Of a stretch of DNA of 64,000 bases, positions 35,868 to 47,059 are shown one piece after another (the first letter of the stretch is position 1; each line of letters opens with the position of its first letter). This stretch comes from Sclerodactyla briareus (lineage: Eukaryota > Echinodermata > Holothuroidea > Dendrochirotida > Sclerodactylidae). A program made the translations under genes and the position numbers. A model generated the notes under the pieces. It searched no databases. It was not told where the DNA came from and saw only the letters and a list, made by a program, of their open reading frames with translations. The stretch spans positions 62,001-126,000 of the forward strand of contig JAODTK010005176.1 in assembly GCA_026419785.1 (NCBI GenBank), given 5' to 3'.

Positions 35868-37195
35868 AGCACTGTTCACACTGAAAGCGATCTGTATTTT
35901 CTATAGGACGCCTAACATAACGAGAAAGTGGTGGGATATTAGTGAGAAAGCACAAGTTTTCCCCTTTTGTCGCTTCAGGCGTGGAATTTGGAAGATGGGG
36001 TCGGCAGAATTTTTGAATACCAAGAATCGTAATTTCAAGCAATACGAAGCTTGTGTCTTTCTCGTACTTGAGGAGGGCGTGAAGAGTGAATTATCGACCC
36101 ATTTCAACAGACACGCAACAAAAAGTTACATGCAGCCTTTCTCTAGTCGTGGTGACATCACGCGCAAATATGGCCGCCTGATTAAACCGTTCCGGACATT
36201 ACTGAAGACTTAATCCCACATAAATTGTCTAAAGATGCATTCTGCCCAAAACTCAATCAATCATGGGGTGCATGCATGGAAAGCATTAGCCGCCATCCCC
36301 CGCCGTTCCAATCCCCCAGCCCTCCTATGAGAAAGTGACCAGGCTGAGCCTGTCTTTTCCCCCCTAACTCTGTCCAGGTACCCGCGCAGCTGCGACAACC
36401 ATGAAGCTCCCCCTGGCCGCCCGACGGACGGCCCTAGCCCAAGGGATATCGTTGAGACAGAACACGGTTTGGACGGGAGCGTCCTTGGGAAAAGCGCCAT
36501 ATGCCCAAAGAATGGTAATTGACGATAACGGATCAGGCAGCTGATCCCACCATCCCCGCCTACCCTTCGTTGGACACCCCGTCTTAATTAGACACGGTAA
36601 CCAAAAAGCCAAGAATTGAGCCGAACTTGGAGCTTGGTTACTCTGCTCAGAACAAGCATGTGAAATAAATGCCCACGCTCACCTGTGTACCCTTCTACTT
36701 TCCTCACTGACCTACAATACATGGCGTTAGATCGACAGTAGACCCCCTGATAGCTTATTTCCGTTCCCGTCAAGACGTCAGCTGTGGATCGACCCACTCT
36801 GAGACTTCCTCCTACCCTGACCCTCTCGAACAGCCCGACACGACCCCCTCCCCTGCCTTTTTGCTTGTCACATGATTCTTGGTGGACGCCTACGTAACAT
36901 GACCCTCAACGCTACTATTGCATATGGGGAGGGATTTCATGGATTCGAACTAAAATATGTTTCGCAGGTCCCATGCATGGCGGCAACTAGGGCCGAGAAG
37001 CTTAATCAGAAGCCAATGTCTCCCCCGGATACGTCACTAAACCCAATACATTCATCAAAATCCCTGATTGTATCACTAAACCCACTTTTCACGCACGCCA
37101 CACTTCCCCCAAAGCCTGTTGGCGTTCCATGGCTCTTGGCGGAAGTTTATCACTCTGCATTGCGCATGTGTTAATGATGCATCCGAGAAATTTAT
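35868..37195. mobile_element. Large non-coding transposon, copy A (truncated)
   Basis: This aligns in direct orientation with 47,942-49,480. Anchors in order are GAGAAAGTGGTGGGAT, AAAGCACAAGTTTT.CCC, TTTTGTCGCTTCAGGCG, TTTATCGACCCATTT-like, ATCCCCGCCTACCC, CCTACAATACAT and CCATGCATGGCGGCAA. The left end, CACTGTTCACACTG, resembles the terminus of copy B, but the right terminal repeat present in B is missing here. No transposase is recognised. It lies in the putative intron between the SRCR exons at 34.2 and 40.0 kb. Confidence 0.65.
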
Positions 37196-37199
37196 CACA

Positions 37200-39180
37200 C
37201 CGAAACCATCACCGAAACAACTATTCCGTTCCGAAAATTACTTTTGTGTTTTCACCTGTTCTGAGTATAAGCCATATTATTTCCTCGATGTTTGGCATTT
37301 TGTAGGCCGTGCGTTGATGATGCAACTGGGTGCAAATATGGCACACCTAAAATATCCCTGTTCGCTTCGGGAATTATTCGCGTTTCACCTGCATGGCTTT
37401 AGTAACGCCGGTAAATGTTTCGGGTGAATCGTTAATGTAATTGCAATTAGCGCAAAATTAAAAAGTAGAACACTGGAACCGAACCGGGGACCGCGCATAA
37501 GGAAGACCATGCTGGGGGTTGGGGTTACGGGGCTTATTAGCAAACCGATCCGCTTCCTCGGTCGAATTTCCGAAGTCACTTTGTCAAACGTCTTCTGGGA
37601 GGCGGTAGTGTTTCCACTTCCAGGCAGTTCCGGTCCTTCTAGGTCTTTGTCCTCCTTCCCTCAAATTCGTGATTAGCATCCTTTTCGTGAGTCGATTCCA
37701 GGACTTGAACATTCGAGAACGTTCCTTTTTGATGTGATTTTACAATTAATGTAACCCAGGTCGCGCCCAATACGCTACGCCTATTATTACGGAGACACTT
37801 GCAAATAATTCAATAAACACTGCGCGATGGTATCGTCCTGTAAGCAAAACCCATAAGAGCTCTACTTCGGTCGAAATACGAGTTTTGTTATGCATTGTGC
37901 GGTCAAAATGAGTCGTGTGTGGACCACCGACCACTTGACACAAAGGCAAAGCAGTGGTAGACTGCAGAAGGATCATCCTCCCCAACATAATTATGACGTT
38001 AATCTTTAATTGCAGGGACATTCCGACGATATTCATAATGCTTGTGTATCCTATACCTATATGCGACGGTTGTATCTCTGTAGGAAGATAGGGAATGATA
38101 CGCTGATCTTATTTCAGTTTAATTAGGAATTTTATTTCCGAATTTTCGCTATGAAAAGTTGGAAATATTAATTATGTTGGGGAAATAGGCCCTCGTCGGG
38201 GTGTGGTGAAATTTTAGCGTACCCCCTCGGGCTCCCCGCCCCGACGAGATGGGACAATTTCCCCGAAGGGGGGGGGGGGCAGGCTTCCAGACGGGGTGGC
38301 CCCCTCCCCACTGGCGCCACCCTTGACATAACCTAATCTAACCAATTTGTTTGATATACCATGACGCGGGGCCCACATATTTTGAGGTGGCGTAGATTGT
38401 TGTGCATTTGAATGTGCCCCAGCTGGATACGCCACTGTATGGGAAGAACTTGTTTTTCAACATGTTGAAGGTAGTTGCGCTGGAGCCATGTTTCATTTTG
38501 TATGCATTGAGCATATGGGACCAGTCCATAAGTCCCCGAATCTAGGAGCTTTGTCCACCGCAGTTGATGTGTAGTCCTACAAGTATAAAGCGACTTCGGC
38601 GGAGCGCGCTAGAAATTCAGGCTGCTTGGTTTCAAAATTCAGGTTTTCGGCACAACTTCCAGTCTTTTTTTCCCTCTTCAACTAGTCAGTTTGCACCCAT
38701 TCGTTGGTTGGTTGATATTTTGCTCGAATTGTTGAGCCTCCCATTTTCACGGAACAGATACTATCAGTCTACCTATACTTACAACTACTTCCTTGATGTT
38801 CATAGTAAACCACGGGAGTGGCGATCTCATTTGACCACAGTCACTGAATCCACTCCCCCCAACAACCCAACGCCCACACGCACTCAGTGCAACTGTATTT
38901 TACAAAACATGAGACATCTCCTGCTCAAAGTTGGAATCTGCCAACGTCGGATTATGATGATAGACCGAAAAATTTTAGGCATTGTTCCATCGTTTTGCGC
39001 AGTTCTGAATTATGAGGACAACCCTCGGACAGAAACAGATATTACAGGAATACTTGATGTCAAAATTTGCCCTTCTTCGTGTTAAATGTCAAACATGACT
39101 CGTATTGTAAGAGGATTTGTGATTTGATTTTTCAATATTTTTCTTCTTCATATGAAAAAACAACAACATACACTCAAATT
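37200..39180. other. Putative intron with hAT-like ends and one possible exon
   Basis: On the minus strand near 38,087-37,950, after a CTTCCTACAG acceptor, a frame gives VAYRYRIHKHYEYRRN and, after a stop, GEDDPSAVYHCFAFVSSGRW. That is suggestive of an extracellular domain but unassigned. Around 38,220-38,440 are C/G runs and transposon-like ends (TGGCGCCACCC, TACGCCACTG) without matched partners. The 173-codon plus-strand frame at 38,564-39,085 shows no domain and is probably chance. Confidence 0.3.
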
Positions 39181-39182
39181 CT

Positions 39183-39299
39183 CAGTGGTGAGGGGGGGGG
39201 GGGGATTGGATGGGGGGGGGGGTCAAACGGACTATCCATGGAGGGGCGCGCCACCCCACACCACCCCCCCCCCCCCTCCCTCGCGTAGCTAAGCCACTG
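39183..39299. mobile_element. Short hAT-like MITE with G and C runs
   Basis: The left end is CAGTGGTGAGGGG and the right end is GCGTAGCTAAGCCACTG. The outermost six bases (CAGTGG/CCACTG) are inverted. Two G-runs and a C-run fill most of the interior. No 8-bp target duplication is visible. Just to the right, GCACAAGTGTGAACAGCCC (about 39,319-39,337) matches the terminus of the elements at 47-49 kb. Confidence 0.4.
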
Positions 39300-39852
39300 A
39301 TCGTTACGTATCGTAATGCACAAGTGTGAACAGCCCTTACCTTGGAGCGTTTTCTCGAAGACAGCGCGTGGACACTAGCAATCCATGTTCAATCCGGACT
39401 TCATAATCGCTTCTCTCAGACGGCTGAGTTCAGCACTAGCGCAGGCCAATCAATGCTTCGATTACTTATGGTCGGGCATTTCGTAGAATGGACGTAATTC
39501 GATATGCTGGCGGGTTATTTCGTTATCTCAAGTTAGCATATCAGATGAAGTGTACTATAATGAGGTAACATAGGCATCAGTGTTTAGCAATGTCGGGGGT
39601 GGACTGTGGTACCAGTACTTAACACATGTAACAAAATCAAGTTTATACAATAATACGACGAGCAATCAGGAAAAACAGCAAACAAAAACTGTGAAGGTGT
39701 ATAAAGCCGGGGTCAGAGAATCGGTGGGATTTGGTATGCAAACTATATAACTGTTACGTATGGTTCTGATGGAGCATCCAATACGGCATCGCTTAAACAA
39801 AGTGAAAACATTAATTCGAACAATAGTTTGTAGAATTGAAAAGGTATTTAAC

Positions 39853-40159
39853 GGCCGCAGATGACACCACGTCCTCCACCAGACCCACAGTTCTCAAGGA
39901 CCGAAACGTTATGTAGCAGGAAGTCACAATTATGTTCCTCACGGTGCAAAAAATCGTGTCCAAACACCGTGGGATCAAGGCCATACCCGAAGGCTGCGCA
40001 ACATTGGCAAGTCCCACTTCACTCAAACACCTAGTTCCGACACAAGAACAGTCGCATTCGTGATCATCCAGTAATCGTCGCCACCCACAGTCCCCCATGG
40101 TCGGTGAAAGATATCGACACGGCCCCATAAGAGGGGAGGGACCGTTGGCCAATGATAGT
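39853..40159 (-). CDS. SRCR domain exon, Cys-poor at the N-terminal motif
   Basis: A strong acceptor (CTTCTTTGTTATGATTTTCAG on the minus strand) opens a 307-bp exon. Its frames assemble to LSLANGPSP, a VSI.F block, WGTVGGDDYW, ITNATV, a SELGV-like block, FGYGLDPTVFGHDF, EEHNCDFLLHNVSVLENCG and GGGRGVICG before a GT donor. The start, the D-D-x-W motif and the terminal C..GGG.GVICG pattern identify an SRCR domain. The Cys normally before DD is Gly. Two or more frame changes are needed. It is the most 5' SRCR exon I detect, so earlier exons (signal peptide, other domains) lie outside the detectable set or upstream of the window's readable part. Confidence 0.75.
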
Positions 40160-40169
40160 CTGAAAATCA

Positions 40170-41384
40170 TAACAAAGAAGTCATGTGAGAAACCCTGATG
40201 TGTTGTTCTATCAACCATCTGGTCACAGTGTTAATCACTGTTAGTCAAACAAATTTATTATTTTTCGCGAATAGAACATTGATCGCGTGTCAAAATACAT
40301 GTAGGCCATTAAACTCGGAAGTAATATTGTAAACCCGTAAATTTTAAGAGAAATCTGTGGAATATACAGTGGACGTGTAAACTTTCCACTTATATGAATA
40401 TCACAACCAGTTGTTCACGGTAACAGGAAAATTACGTAAATAAATCGCAAACGAACCGAACCCCCTGCCCCCACACGGACGGATTTGGTGTGTGATAGCT
40501 TGCGGAAATTCTAGCGGTTCACATAGTTCAAAGTTTCATGATGGCAAACGTATCATGAACATGCCTGCGCAGACGCGGAATTGGGGAATGAATCAATGGG
40601 AAGTGTCATAGTTGTTGGTTCAGCTTTCTTCTATAGGCATATACCCCCCCTCGGAAGAAGTCGGGACAGGGCCTATGAAATGGAACAAAAAGAAGCACAA
40701 ATAAATAACAGGAGCAAACCCAATACAGAGAATTTGTTCTATACTCCCCTCCCTCGGAACATTTACATATGAATAAGATTATAAACCAAACACAGTCCAC
40801 GACAGGACAAGGGGGGGGAGGCGGGGGGGGCTTCAAATCATTTTGTAGAATGTTAGCGATTATGGAGGCGTATGTGTTCGTTGCAAGCGGGTTAAGCAAA
40901 GGGTAATGTTGTACTGTTGTATCTTCGCATAATGGACGTGAACCTATCGTTTATTTAACTTCTACTCCCTCGTTTGTACATCACAGGGACAATCATTTCC
41001 TTATACAAGAGGAACTATGAACATTCTCACGTGAGCCAGATAGTTCGCTCATTTGGTCAGCTGCACTGGGGCGGGGAACGATAATATTGTTTATTCTAAC
41101 GTACATGACTAGCGGCGACAGAAAGTGTTTTTGCGTGACCATTGTTGTTTTAAATAAAAGAACATTAGGGTGTAAGGAGAGATGTGGCAAGGTTGACTAT
41201 GTCCAGTATGCATGAGTATCCGTATTAATGCAGTGAGGGGCGCACAGAGTGGAAGATGTGCTAGGATTTCACTTTCCCAGATGGCTGCCAATGAATAAAC
41301 TATTCGTTAAAATACGATTCTAGATAATGTGGCGCTCGGAAACACATAACCGGAAGTGCCGACCCTATGTAAAATGAACATTAC
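40170..41384. other. No recognisable gene
   Basis: A G-run near 40,811-40,828 is the only distinctive feature. I see no conserved exon, although the first exons of the minus-strand receptor could lie here unrecognised. Confidence 0.35.
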
Positions 41385-42310
41385 AAAGTCTCCACTTAAG
41401 CTACTGGAAGGATTTTCCTAGCACCTCGTAAAAGCTGTCAGAAGTTCCTGGCTGTTGGGGCCTATTATGATGCCCCCCCCCCATCCCCCCCCACCCCAAC
41501 AAAGGGGAAGGTTCTGTAGTGTTATGAAAATCTAAAATATCGGAATGTATTATGTACTGAAGTTGAATTTCGCCCTAGTTGGTGCTGAATCGTGCTTTCG
41601 AACGTTCTTTTGGTGGTTCACAGGCCAGATTGAGGATCTCTTTTGATGGCATAATTTCACCGTTATTGCCTTCCTTCGGTTATTATAGTCACAGCAACGA
41701 TCACGTGTGGTCTATCTGTTTCACTCACTGTTGACTCACCCCTTCGTTGTCGGTTAGTTAGTTAGTTAGTTAGGTAGTGCGTGAGTAGTTAGTTAGGAGT
41801 AGTTAGTTAGTTAGGTAGTTAGTTAGTTTGTTCTCAAGAGTGAACTGCAGTACGTAAAAATGATACGCGGAATGACTAATACAGGCAACTGATGGATGTA
41901 TTTAGCGTTAAAATGCCACAACTAGAGGGAACATTTATAAAATTAAACGTTCCTCGCACTTTCAACCAACAATTTGATAAATGAAACACGACCAGAGGGA
42001 TACCGACAACACAGGGAGGTATGTTACTAGGTTGAAACATCCTCATTTCAAATCAACCAGAAGCTCCAAAACAACGAACCTAGGACCCTTTCTACGAAAA
42101 AGAGAAAAAGATTTTCTGGGAGGTCGTAGTCTGAGCGAGAAACAATTCATTGAGCGAATCGCCATGGTTCGTGACGATTCCAGCATGTTTTAGGAGCCAG
42201 AATTCTGTTCCCAGTTCATCCAAGGAGGTCAAAAGTCAGGCTTTATTTGTGTTTACCCCCTGGAAGAGGGGAACCCAGAATACCGTAGCTTCACTGGAGA
42301 TATTTGTAAA
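41385..42310. repeat. Dispersed repeat R1, copy 2, with a TTAG microsatellite
   Basis: This is the direct-orientation partner of 2,222-3,100. The order of shared blocks is conserved to the final ACCGTAGCTTCACTGGAGA. Differences include a run of GTTAGTTAG units at about 41,753-41,830, a C-run at about 41,473, and many one-base indels. Confidence 0.65.
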
Positions 42311-42559
42311 TGGAATGCTTCGCTTAGTCTTTATAATCAAGAGTCCTAGATTGTAACGACTTATTCGTTTTGTATTTATCTAAACATACTGTGTCGTTAT
42401 TCATCATGGTTGAGAAGATGATGGATGAACTGACACGCCTTAAGTGCGCTGATATATGCACGAGCAGTAAATCATTTAACTTTTTCAATATTTTTTACAT
42501 ATTCATTTTTATAGGAGACCATGCCTAAAGGCAAACAATCAATTGAAACATGAAAACAG

Positions 42560-44850
42560 ATAGGTTCCGCTAAATATATCCAGAAGAAAGCCAAAGGGCT
42601 TAGTAATTCCTTGACTGCCGCGATCCCCACCTTTGACCACACAACCTAGAAGGTCAAACAGCGAATTTTGATCCCAGCAGCCGAATCTTGACCACAAAAC
42701 GATAGGTTGCTGTACTCACCATACGGAAAGCGACACACTACACTTTCAACCTGATCAGACACCATTCTAACTTATCTCGTGTTTGAAAGGATTTTTTCGG
42801 ATTCGATCTCAGATGCCTTTGACCTGACCAAAACAGTACGGGTCATGTCTCATCAGGGACCTCACATAGCAATATGAGGGTCATCCTTCAGGTGGGGTCG
42901 AGTTATCGATTTACAAGCCAAAATGGCCACGCACATCCAGTTGGTCCCAATTTCTATTTCTGACAGAAACACAACCGACAGACTTTGACCTCTCTGACTT
43001 TGACTGACCCCAAAACAATAGGGTTTTGATGTAGTACATTGGGAACACAATACAATATGAGCCTCAACATCCCTCAGGTGGGGTCGAGTTATCGTGCTTC
43101 AAAGCCAAAGAGTCAAATATACAAAATATCGGTAAAATTTTCACAGATTTTTAATTTTTTTATCAGCAATCACCTCCGACCTGACCCCAAAACAATAGGG
43201 TTCATGTACTCATCGTGGGGAACCCATATACCAGTATGAGCTTCATCCATCCTTGTTGGGTCCAATACTAAGTGTTTACAACAAAGCAAATTGTCAAAAT
43301 GACCAATTTTTCCAATCTTTCAACAAATTTTGTTCTATTTTCATTGCCCACACCAAACATCACCACTCCGAGACTCAAACCACAATACTACAACAAAAGG
43401 GTGTCCTGTACTCCTCTCCATAATTTAGCTACGCACCAATTTCATTCAAACCTGATCAGACCACCCCGGCAAACAACAAAAACGTTTAAAACTAATTGTT
43501 AACATGTTTCTTCTTTCGTCTTCCAAGTGTTTTATAAAATAATTTTTCTTGTTGAGTAACACAAATGGTAGTAAAATGTTATCTTCTCTTTCTAACTTCA
43601 AAACGTTTATACAACAATTTTGACAAAACTTTGAAAACTTTTTTTTTTTTTTTCTTCCGAAAATTCAATTCTGAAATTTTTCTTACTAGTTTTGGTGGCA
43701 AAAAAAAAATTGTAAAAATGTTCCTTCATAATGTTCTCAAATATTTTCTCAAAACGTTTTTGAATGGTATGAAAACTTTTCATAACATTTATGTTACTCA
43801 ACATAAACATTTTCTGAAACATTGGGAAATTAGTTCGAAAATACGTTGTGTTTGCTAAGCAACTATTCTGGACTTACCGAGTTTACAAGGATTTCCACTT
43901 AGGCCTCTGTTGCACTCAGATTACCTTTGACCCGACCCCATACGTACTTATTGCATGTTACTCTCATGAGTCACTCACATGAGGCTTCAATCCCTTCCGG
44001 TGGGGTCGCGTTCCTCCAACCTATAGATTTCACGAATTTTCGACCGAAAATTACACCCTACCCAAAGCCCCCAAAAACAATCGTGTACTGTACTCCCCAT
44101 AAGAAAGCTTACCACTAGATTTCAACCTGAACAGACCAACCATTCCGAACATATCGTGTTCACGTTTGATTTTCGGACTTTGACCTGTGTTGACCTCAAA
44201 TAACCTTGACCTGACCCCCCAAACACAGGATTCATGTACTCATCATGGGGAATTCACATACCAAGTATGAGCTTCAGCCATACAGGTGGGATCAATTTAT
44301 CGTCTTTTTACAAGCCAAATTGGCCAAAATGGCATTTTCCAGAAACAATGGGTTTTCTTTCTGGTACTTCCCCCCGTAGAAAGCACACAGTAAATTCCAA
44401 CTTAATCGACCAACCATTCTGGACTTATCGTGTTTACAAGGTTCTCAGGAGGCAGGCTTTGACTCTGTGACCCTCAGACCTGCCCAGAACAATAGGGTTC
44501 AATGGTACTCATCATTGGAACACACATACCAAGTATGAACTCACCTAATCCCTGGGGTCGATTATCGCGTTTACAGCCCAAATGACCAAATATCGTTTTT
44601 TTCAGTATTTTATTCTTCCCTAATCTGACCCCGGTCAACACCACAAACGTATGGTTCTTTTGCTCCCCATGATAACGCTACACACCAATCCAACCTGATC
44701 AGACACCCATGTTCAGACTTATCGTGTTTACAAAAGATTCAAGCCTTCACCCTCTGCTGACCTCAAACCTCAGACCTGACGCCAACACAATATAGGTATG
44801 GGGACTGAATAATGCCAAATAAACATAATTTGACTTCCATTGATCCTTGC
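42560..44850 (-). repeat. Satellite array in reverse orientation
   Basis: The reverse complement of the 18.5-20.2 kb family recurs here. GGGTTCATGTACTCATC, ACATACCAAGTATGAGCTTC, GGTGGGGTCGAGTTATCG, AACCTGATCAGACCA and GGACTTATCGTGTTTACAA occur repeatedly (for example near 42,840, 43,020, 43,200, 44,225 and 44,490, with the second monomer type near 42,710, 43,395, 44,080, 44,370 and 44,655). Spacing is less regular than in the forward array and monomers are more diverged. TGACCT hexamers are frequent. An AT-rich insert interrupts it at about 43,476-43,860. Confidence 0.85.
43476..43860. mobile_element. AT-rich insertion in the satellite array
   Basis: A block with very different composition (A/T runs, ACGTTT motifs) interrupts the array. 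GTTGAGTAACACAAA near 43,553 and ATGTTACTCAACAT near 43,790 are approximately inverted to each other, suggesting a degraded inverted-repeat element. The boundaries are estimated from where satellite sequence stops and resumes. Confidence 0.4.
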
Positions 44851-45229
44851 ACGACTTTAAATATGCAGGACTAGTGTCAGGACTAGGGGATATTTAAGGA
44901 ATTCCATTGCAAATCCACACTTATATCAAATTGGACAAAATAAAAGAAGGCCCTACCCGTCATCAGTCTTTTGTGAATTAATCGGGACCGAAGGCAGAAC
45001 CGCCTCTACCAGGCTTTGTGTGAATCCGCAAACTCCTGCGAATTAGACACGGTTGATCGACGTTGAGTGACCCGGAATTTTTGTGTTTGCATATTATATT
45101 ATGGCATATTAGACTAGGGGCTTACTTTAATCACACCTTTTCATGCTAATATTACAATTAGTAATCAATTAGCCCGGATCCACTACCTATGAGCCAAACC
45201 ATATCACCATAGCTGTACGGTCCTGTCCG

Positions 45230-45860
45230 AATCTTGTCAAAATTCCAAATTCCTCACAACGGATGCCTCCAAAACCGCTGTTCATGGCCTCCTCGTGCCC
45301 CATGGAACTAGTGCTGTAGCTTGCTGTCGCAATCTCTTCGAATTCAATTGCGACTCCAATTGTCCCTTAATAGAAAAGCTGGCAGCCCGCATCCTTGCCA
45401 AGAGTCGCCCTCGAGATTATATTCACACTATTCCCGCCATCTGGATTCCACGTGACCTCGGGGTCAAATTAAGAATATTGACCTATGGATGAAATGCCCC
45501 ACAAATTTCACGACTACATACAGGAGCTCGTCAGTATCAATCACCTCGCGCCACTCATCATCTGCCAAGTTCCACTGCTCCTGCGCAACCCCCGCAAAGC
45601 ATGAACAACCAAGCTTTCTAACATGGTTGCTCCATCGCTGTGGAACAAGCTGTTGCCATCGTTTTTGGTCGTTTTTCTTCATTATAGTCATCAATTTTGA
45701 TTTAGGCATACTTCTGGGTAATGTATTTGTAATTGGGCATTGTTTCAGCGGCCCAACTGAACCTCGGGATTACTTGCCGCTAATAATCACGGGGTAGTTA
45801 ATATGATAAAACAATAAATACATAAGATGTCTAGGTCTACCCCTTCTCTGCGGCCGAAAT
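45230..45860 (+). pseudogene. LINE reverse transcriptase C-terminal fragment
   Basis: The plus-strand frames give ASKTAVHGLL, IEKLAARILAKSRPRDYI (the family's ...AARI...R..HI block), WIPRDLGVKLRILTYV, a YIQELVSIN-like block and VAPSLWNKLLPSF, the conserved C-terminal W-N-x-L-P motif of CR1/L2 LINEs. Stops and shifts occur every 20-40 codons. The palm and fingers are missing, so this is a 5'-truncated relic. Confidence 0.75.
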
Positions 45861-47059
45861 ATAATCAGATCATGTAAAATCGATACCACATCAAAATTCC
45901 ATAAAAAATCTGTCCCTACCTTGAGGGAGATCGCTGCTAACGGGAAACGCACACTAAGTTGATGAGCTCTGCTTCGGAAGGTATTTTCTGATGGGCTAGT
46001 GATATGGTTCCATAACAATCATATTCTTCATTAGGTTGAGGATTTCCTCCCTAGCAATTATATTCTTTGTTAGTTGGAGGTTAGGAAAAATGTAACCGAC
46101 CACAAAAAAAATTCACAGACAGTGCTCATCAACCAGTCAAACACACACACACCACACACACACCACGCAGAACACGCACTGCTGTGATAAGAGTTCCTTT
46201 CTGGGGACTTAGTTCAAGCGAGACAAAATTAGCAACCATTATTGAAAATTCGACAGAATTTGCTAACTGTTCAAAAGGAGGTTCTTCCTGAGATTCTGAT
46301 GTATTGAAACACATATGAATTAGGTGTCTGTAACATGGTCCAAGCACCTCATGTGACTGGAAATCTCCCTGGAGTGCACAGATTCGTTTTTTCCCATCGC
46401 TGGAAACCATGTTAACATTCTACCTACTAGTGATATGGTAATGTTTTCTGCGCCCCGCTGCTTTTCGGGCGGAACGGCAGAGCATGCGGTACCCAGACAT
46501 GTCAACCAACATTAACATTGCCATTCTCTCAACTTATCTATGATGAATAATGCAGAAAAGAGGCAGCAAATGATAGGAAATCCATGTCGTTATATTTCTG
46601 TCATTTTGCAGCATAAATTTTATAATTACTGAATGAACAGCATTTAGTTGAGAAAATGAGTTGTAGCCTGTAGGTTTATCCAACTAGTGCATTACTGACT
46701 GTACTATCTAGTAGCTGGGAAGCCATAGCAAAATGCACATGCATTTGAGGGCACAGGGGTCACTTTGTACATGAACTTCCAGCCAGGATCTGGGTCCCTA
46801 AACTTCAGTCAGAAATTGGTTCAAGTATTGAACACTATATTTCAAATACTGTTTAGCTTGAGTTGTATGTACAGGAACGTACATTGTATTTATAAGCATA
46901 AAAAAATAGTACTATCATTCTTTATACTTTACCTCAGGAAATTGGGGGATGGGCCAGGCCAGGGCTGCCTGGAGAAGGCCACGCGATTGAAAGCAGGGGT
47001 GGAAAGGGTTGGAAGGGGTGCCTGCAGGCAGTGCTCCCATGAGTGAGAGCGAGTCCATT
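45861..47059. other. No recognisable gene
   Basis: A short (CA)n tract occurs near 46,140-46,170. Two overlapping minus-strand frames of 93 and 61 codons near 46,130-46,505 have no recognised domain. The rest is unassigned. Confidence 0.35.

Noticed and set aside
38564-39085. The longest open frame in the window (173 codons, plus strand)
   Set aside because: It shows no domain, no signal peptide and no splice logic, and its composition matches its surroundings. One frame of this length is expected by chance in 64 kb.
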